The translations under genes were made by a program, and so were the position numbers. Source: Planctomycetales bacterium (GTDB taxonomy: Bacteria; Planctomycetota; Planctomycetia; Pirellulales; Thermoguttaceae). Taken from it: a stretch of 10,785 nucleotides of DNA. This document shows positions 9,461 through 10,785 of the stretch, piece by piece. The stretch spans positions 1 through 10,785 of the forward strand of contig SKZG01000378.1 of assembly GCA_007127495.1 (NCBI GenBank), read 5' to 3'. Within the stretch, counting starts at the first letter, position 1. Every line of letters begins with the position of its first letter. The notes under the pieces were generated by a model. The model was given only the letters and a program-made list of their open reading frames with translations. It had not been told where the DNA came from and searched no databases.

Positions 9461-9489
9461 TTGTATTGGACCTCCTTTCCGATTAGAAT
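9461..9489 (+). promoter_or_regulatory. Candidate promoter of the toxin-antitoxin operon
   Basis: TTGTAT (9461-9466) and TAGAAT (9484-9489) are separated by 17 bp, matching consensus at 3 of 6 and 5 of 6 positions. The start would be near 9496, about 32 nt before the antitoxin ATG. It lies right where the RAYT remnant ends. TA operons are usually repressed by their own complex, but I see no clear operator palindrome. Confidence 0.4.
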
Positions 9490-9527
9490 TGAGTTTAGGG
9501 ACGGTGCTCTCGCTGTGAGGACTTCGA

Positions 9528-9773
9528 ATGATGACGATTACCGTTGTGGCAACGTATGAAGGCGGCATGCTTCGGCCGGCACAGCAGTTGCCGCTCCGCG
9601 AACGCGAGATCGTCGAAATCGAGATCCGCACACCCCAAGGCGTTTCCGAGCCGGCCCCGGTGGTACCCGCTGATTTGCGGCAGCAGGCGCTTCAGCGGCT
9701 TGTCGCTATGAATCTCCCGGTTGCTGATTGGGACCAGATGGAACAGGAGATCATTCGGGGAGCCATCGAGTAA
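9528..9773 (+). CDS. DUF104/AF2212-like antitoxin
   Basis: This 81-residue protein starts TITVVATYEGGMLRPAQQLPL and continues EREIVEIEI. That pattern (a strand, then YE-G-LRP, then LPL and a second strand) is typical of the AF2212-like/DUF104 antitoxins paired with PIN toxins. Residues 45-81 form a variable helical tail (ADLRQQALQRLVAMNLPVADWDQMEQEIIRGA) that likely wraps and blocks the toxin. GAGGA lies 6 nt upstream of the ATG at 9528; a second ATG follows at once at 9531. The stop TAA abuts the toxin ATG (TAAATG), the tight coupling usual for antitoxin-first type II TA operons. The antitoxin role is inferred from family pattern and position. Confidence 0.82.
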   Translation: MMTITVVATYEGGMLRPAQQLPLREREIVEIEIRTPQGVSEPAPVVPADLRQQALQRLVAMNLPVADWDQMEQEIIRGAIE

Positions 9774-10232
9774 ATGACCGCGCCTCCCGTACCCGCAATG
9801 CTCGACACGGCCATCCCAATGTATGCGGCCGGCGCGCCCCACCCCTACCGCAACGCTTGCCAGTGGCTGATGAGCGAGATTGCTCTCGACCGGATGCAAG
9901 TCGTGATCGATGTCGAAGTCATTCAGGAAATCCTGCACCGCTACGGTGCGCTGCGACGCTATGCCGAGGCGGTCAATATGGCGCAGGACTTAATGAGGCT
10001 CGTCCCCCAGATTCTACCGGTAGCTGCAGCGGATATACAGACCGCGGTAATGCTGTTCCAGCAGTACGGCCCGCAGGGGGTACGGGCCCGCGATACGATC
10101 CACGCAGCCGTAATGCAGAACCACGGATTGACCAGTGTGATCTCCTCCGACACGCACTTTGACCTGATTGCTGGCTTGACCCGGCTCGACCCGATCACAC
10201 TGCACCGGTCGTTGAGGTCAGAGCTTGAATAG
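9774..10232 (+). CDS. PIN-domain ribonuclease toxin (VapC-like)
   Basis: PIN toxins are Mg-dependent ribonucleases that cut specific RNAs and halt growth when not bound by the antitoxin. The acidic residues expected for the active site are visible: D11 in MLDTAIPMY, E48/E52 in DVEVIQEIL, D107 in ARDTIHAAVM and D126/D130 in SSDTHFD. The 152-residue length is slightly above the usual 130-145. The ATG at 9774 directly follows the antitoxin stop, with GGGGAG about 11 nt upstream. The catalytic residues look intact, so the toxin may be active. The last residues, SELE, and the TAG stop lie inside the repeat that begins at 10216, so its C terminus was made by the neighbouring element. I cannot assign an RNA target. 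Confidence 0.9.
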   Translation: MTAPPVPAMLDTAIPMYAAGAPHPYRNACQWLMSEIALDRMQVVIDVEVIQEILHRYGALRRYAEAVNMAQDLMRLVPQILPVAAADIQTAVMLFQQYGPQGVRARDTIHAAVMQNHGLTSVISSDTHFDLIAGLTRLDPITLHRSLRSELE

Positions 10233-10331
10233 TGATTAGTGAAGTGCCTTTTCCAGTTGGGTGGCCGTGTGGCGGAGTCTCTCATCGCTCGACTCCACGC
10301 GCGCTACCGCGCGGGTCACGCTGCTGGGACT
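10216..10331 (+). repeat. 116-bp direct repeat, copy 2
   Basis: This is the second copy of the 9240-9355 repeat, differing at two positions. Its first 17 nt overlap the 3' end of the toxin gene. Beyond 10331 the sequence departs from copy 1 at the junction of the transposase deletion. Confidence 0.93.
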
Positions 10332-10640
10332 CCGTTAACGACCCTGGAACAGGTGCCCGCAGCAGCGGTGGCGTCGGTTGAAGTAGCTCGTGTAGCTTCC
10401 GCCGAAATACTGCATTGCGGCCGAGAGGTTTGGCTCTGGGGTTTCGACGAATAGATGCGAGTGATTCGTCATGAGCACCCACGCATGCAGGTGCCAGTTG
10501 TACGTCTCGACGGTGCGCCGCAGCCAATCGACCCACTTCTCTCGGTCGACGTCGTCGCGCACGATATCCTGCCTCGCGTTCCCCCGGGAGGTCACGTGAT
10601 AGACAGCCCCGGCAAACTCAATTCTCAGCGGCCTGGCCAT
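10236..10640 (-). pseudogene. RAYT/Y1-type transposase with in-frame deletion and junction stop
   Basis: From the ATG at 10640, 101 codons run MARPLRIEFAGAVYHVTSRG to GHLFQGR, then TAA (10337-10335). The segment carries the HUH motif (N-H60-S-H62-L) of Y1/REP-associated tyrosine transposases, which cut and join single-stranded DNA ends. In intact members, QGRYK continues into a helix with the catalytic tyrosine and then a C-terminal HTH. Both are missing here. Past the TAA the same frame continues RSPSSVTRAVARV to LEKALH and a TAA at 10238-10236, the same tail as in copy 1. The protein therefore lost its middle by an in-frame deletion. The stop (TAA) falls exactly where both parents would have a Tyr codon (QGR-Y and G-Y-RSP). 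The remnant has no nucleophile and should not be active. Confidence 0.85.
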
Positions 10641-10646
10641 GAACTG

Positions 10647-10674
10647 ATTGTACCCCGTCCATCCCTGCCGTCAA
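10647..10674 (-). promoter_or_regulatory. Promoter of the RAYT remnant, probably leaderless
   Basis: On the minus strand, TTGACG (10674-10669) and TACAAT (10652-10647) are separated by 16 bp, matching consensus at 5 of 6 positions each. The expected start, about 7 nt past the -10, falls on the A of the transposase ATG at 10640. The mRNA would have almost no 5' leader. No Shine-Dalgarno is visible between promoter and ATG. Confidence 0.6.
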
Positions 10675-10678
10675 TCCG

Positions 10679-10734
10679 CTAATCACTATTCTAGCTCTGA
10701 CCTTAAAGCTCACTTCTATTCAAGCTCTGACCTT
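10679..10734 (-). repeat. Two inverted copies of the element-end motif, 30 bp apart
   Basis: CTATTC(T/A)AGCTCTGACCTT occurs at 10686-10704 and 10716-10734 with one mismatch. Each is the inverse of the end motif at 9240 and 10216. The inner copy extends to 24 nt and pairs with the left end at 10216; the outer copy matches over 17 nt of the motif plus AA outside it. Confidence 0.85.
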
Positions 10735-10785
10735 GCGCCACGAAAGCGTGGGAAAGGAGGATGACGAGCAAGATGTGAGTTTGAA
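10735..10785. other. Window edge: hairpin and strong ribosome-binding-like sequence
   Basis: CCACG-AAAG-CGTGG (10738-10751) forms a perfect 5-bp hairpin. AAAGGAGG (10753-10760) matches an ideal Shine-Dalgarno but abuts an ATG (10761) whose frame stops after five codons. A later GTG at 10774 is open to the window edge. A gene may begin here; there is too little sequence to tell. Confidence 0.25.

Larger units (their letters stand above)
10216..10702 (-). mobile_element. Internally deleted RAYT-type element with 24-bp inverted ends
   Basis: The left end (10216-10239) and right end (10679-10702) are inverted copies over 24 nt with one mismatch; both begin GGTCAGAGCT. Between them lies the broken transposase gene and its promoter. 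The 487-bp unit is too short to encode an active transposase and would depend on a full copy elsewhere to move. No target-site duplication is evident, as expected for Y1-type transposition. Confidence 0.72.

Overview
The window is GC-rich, densely coded bacterial chromosome. Three things together suggest a planctomycete (Planctomycetota), though this is inference from gene style and not a phylogenetic placement: a ThiD2-ThiE fusion protein, a membrane-anchored repeat protein directly upstream of clpC, and a compact MlaE-MlaF-MlaD lipid-transport set without the proteobacterial mlaB and mlaC.

Layout. Positions 1-2495 hold two minus-strand metabolic genes, a ThiD2-ThiE thiamin enzyme (1422-2495) followed by glutamate 5-kinase proB (158-1318). 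A hairpin followed by a T-run lies beyond proB. The last codons of proB lie in an imperfect 35/34-bp tandem duplication. Positions 2496-2804 form a divergent promoter region with one good sigma70-like promoter in each direction. On the plus strand follow a two-TM protein with a TPR-like tail (2805-3386) and, 20 bp later, a full-length clpC (3407-5950). After a 329-bp gap come mlaE (6280-7158), mlaF (7194-8024) and mlaD (8024-9214), the inner-membrane ABC/MCE core of a phospholipid transporter.

The last 1.5 kb (9240-10734) is accessory DNA. Two near-identical 116-bp direct repeats (9240-9355 and 10216-10331) flank a type II toxin-antitoxin pair: a DUF104/AF2212-like antitoxin and a PIN-domain (VapC-like) toxin. 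The repeats are the 3' ends of two broken copies of a RAYT/Y1-type transposase gene read on the minus strand. One copy keeps only the C-terminal helix-turn-helix part. The other keeps the N-terminal HUH part joined in frame to the last 32 codons across an internal deletion, with a TAA stop at the junction. A short end motif (GGTCAGAGCTTGAATAG) occurs four times, twice forward on the left and twice inverted on the right. The TA pair is therefore enclosed by inverted copies of a transposon end, and the toxin's last four residues and stop codon come from that end sequence.

How the genes relate: proB (proline synthesis), thiE (thiamin synthesis), clpC (protein quality control) and mlaEFD (envelope lipid transport) look like ordinary housekeeping genes. 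The most unusual part of the window is the RAYT-end/TA composite at the right.
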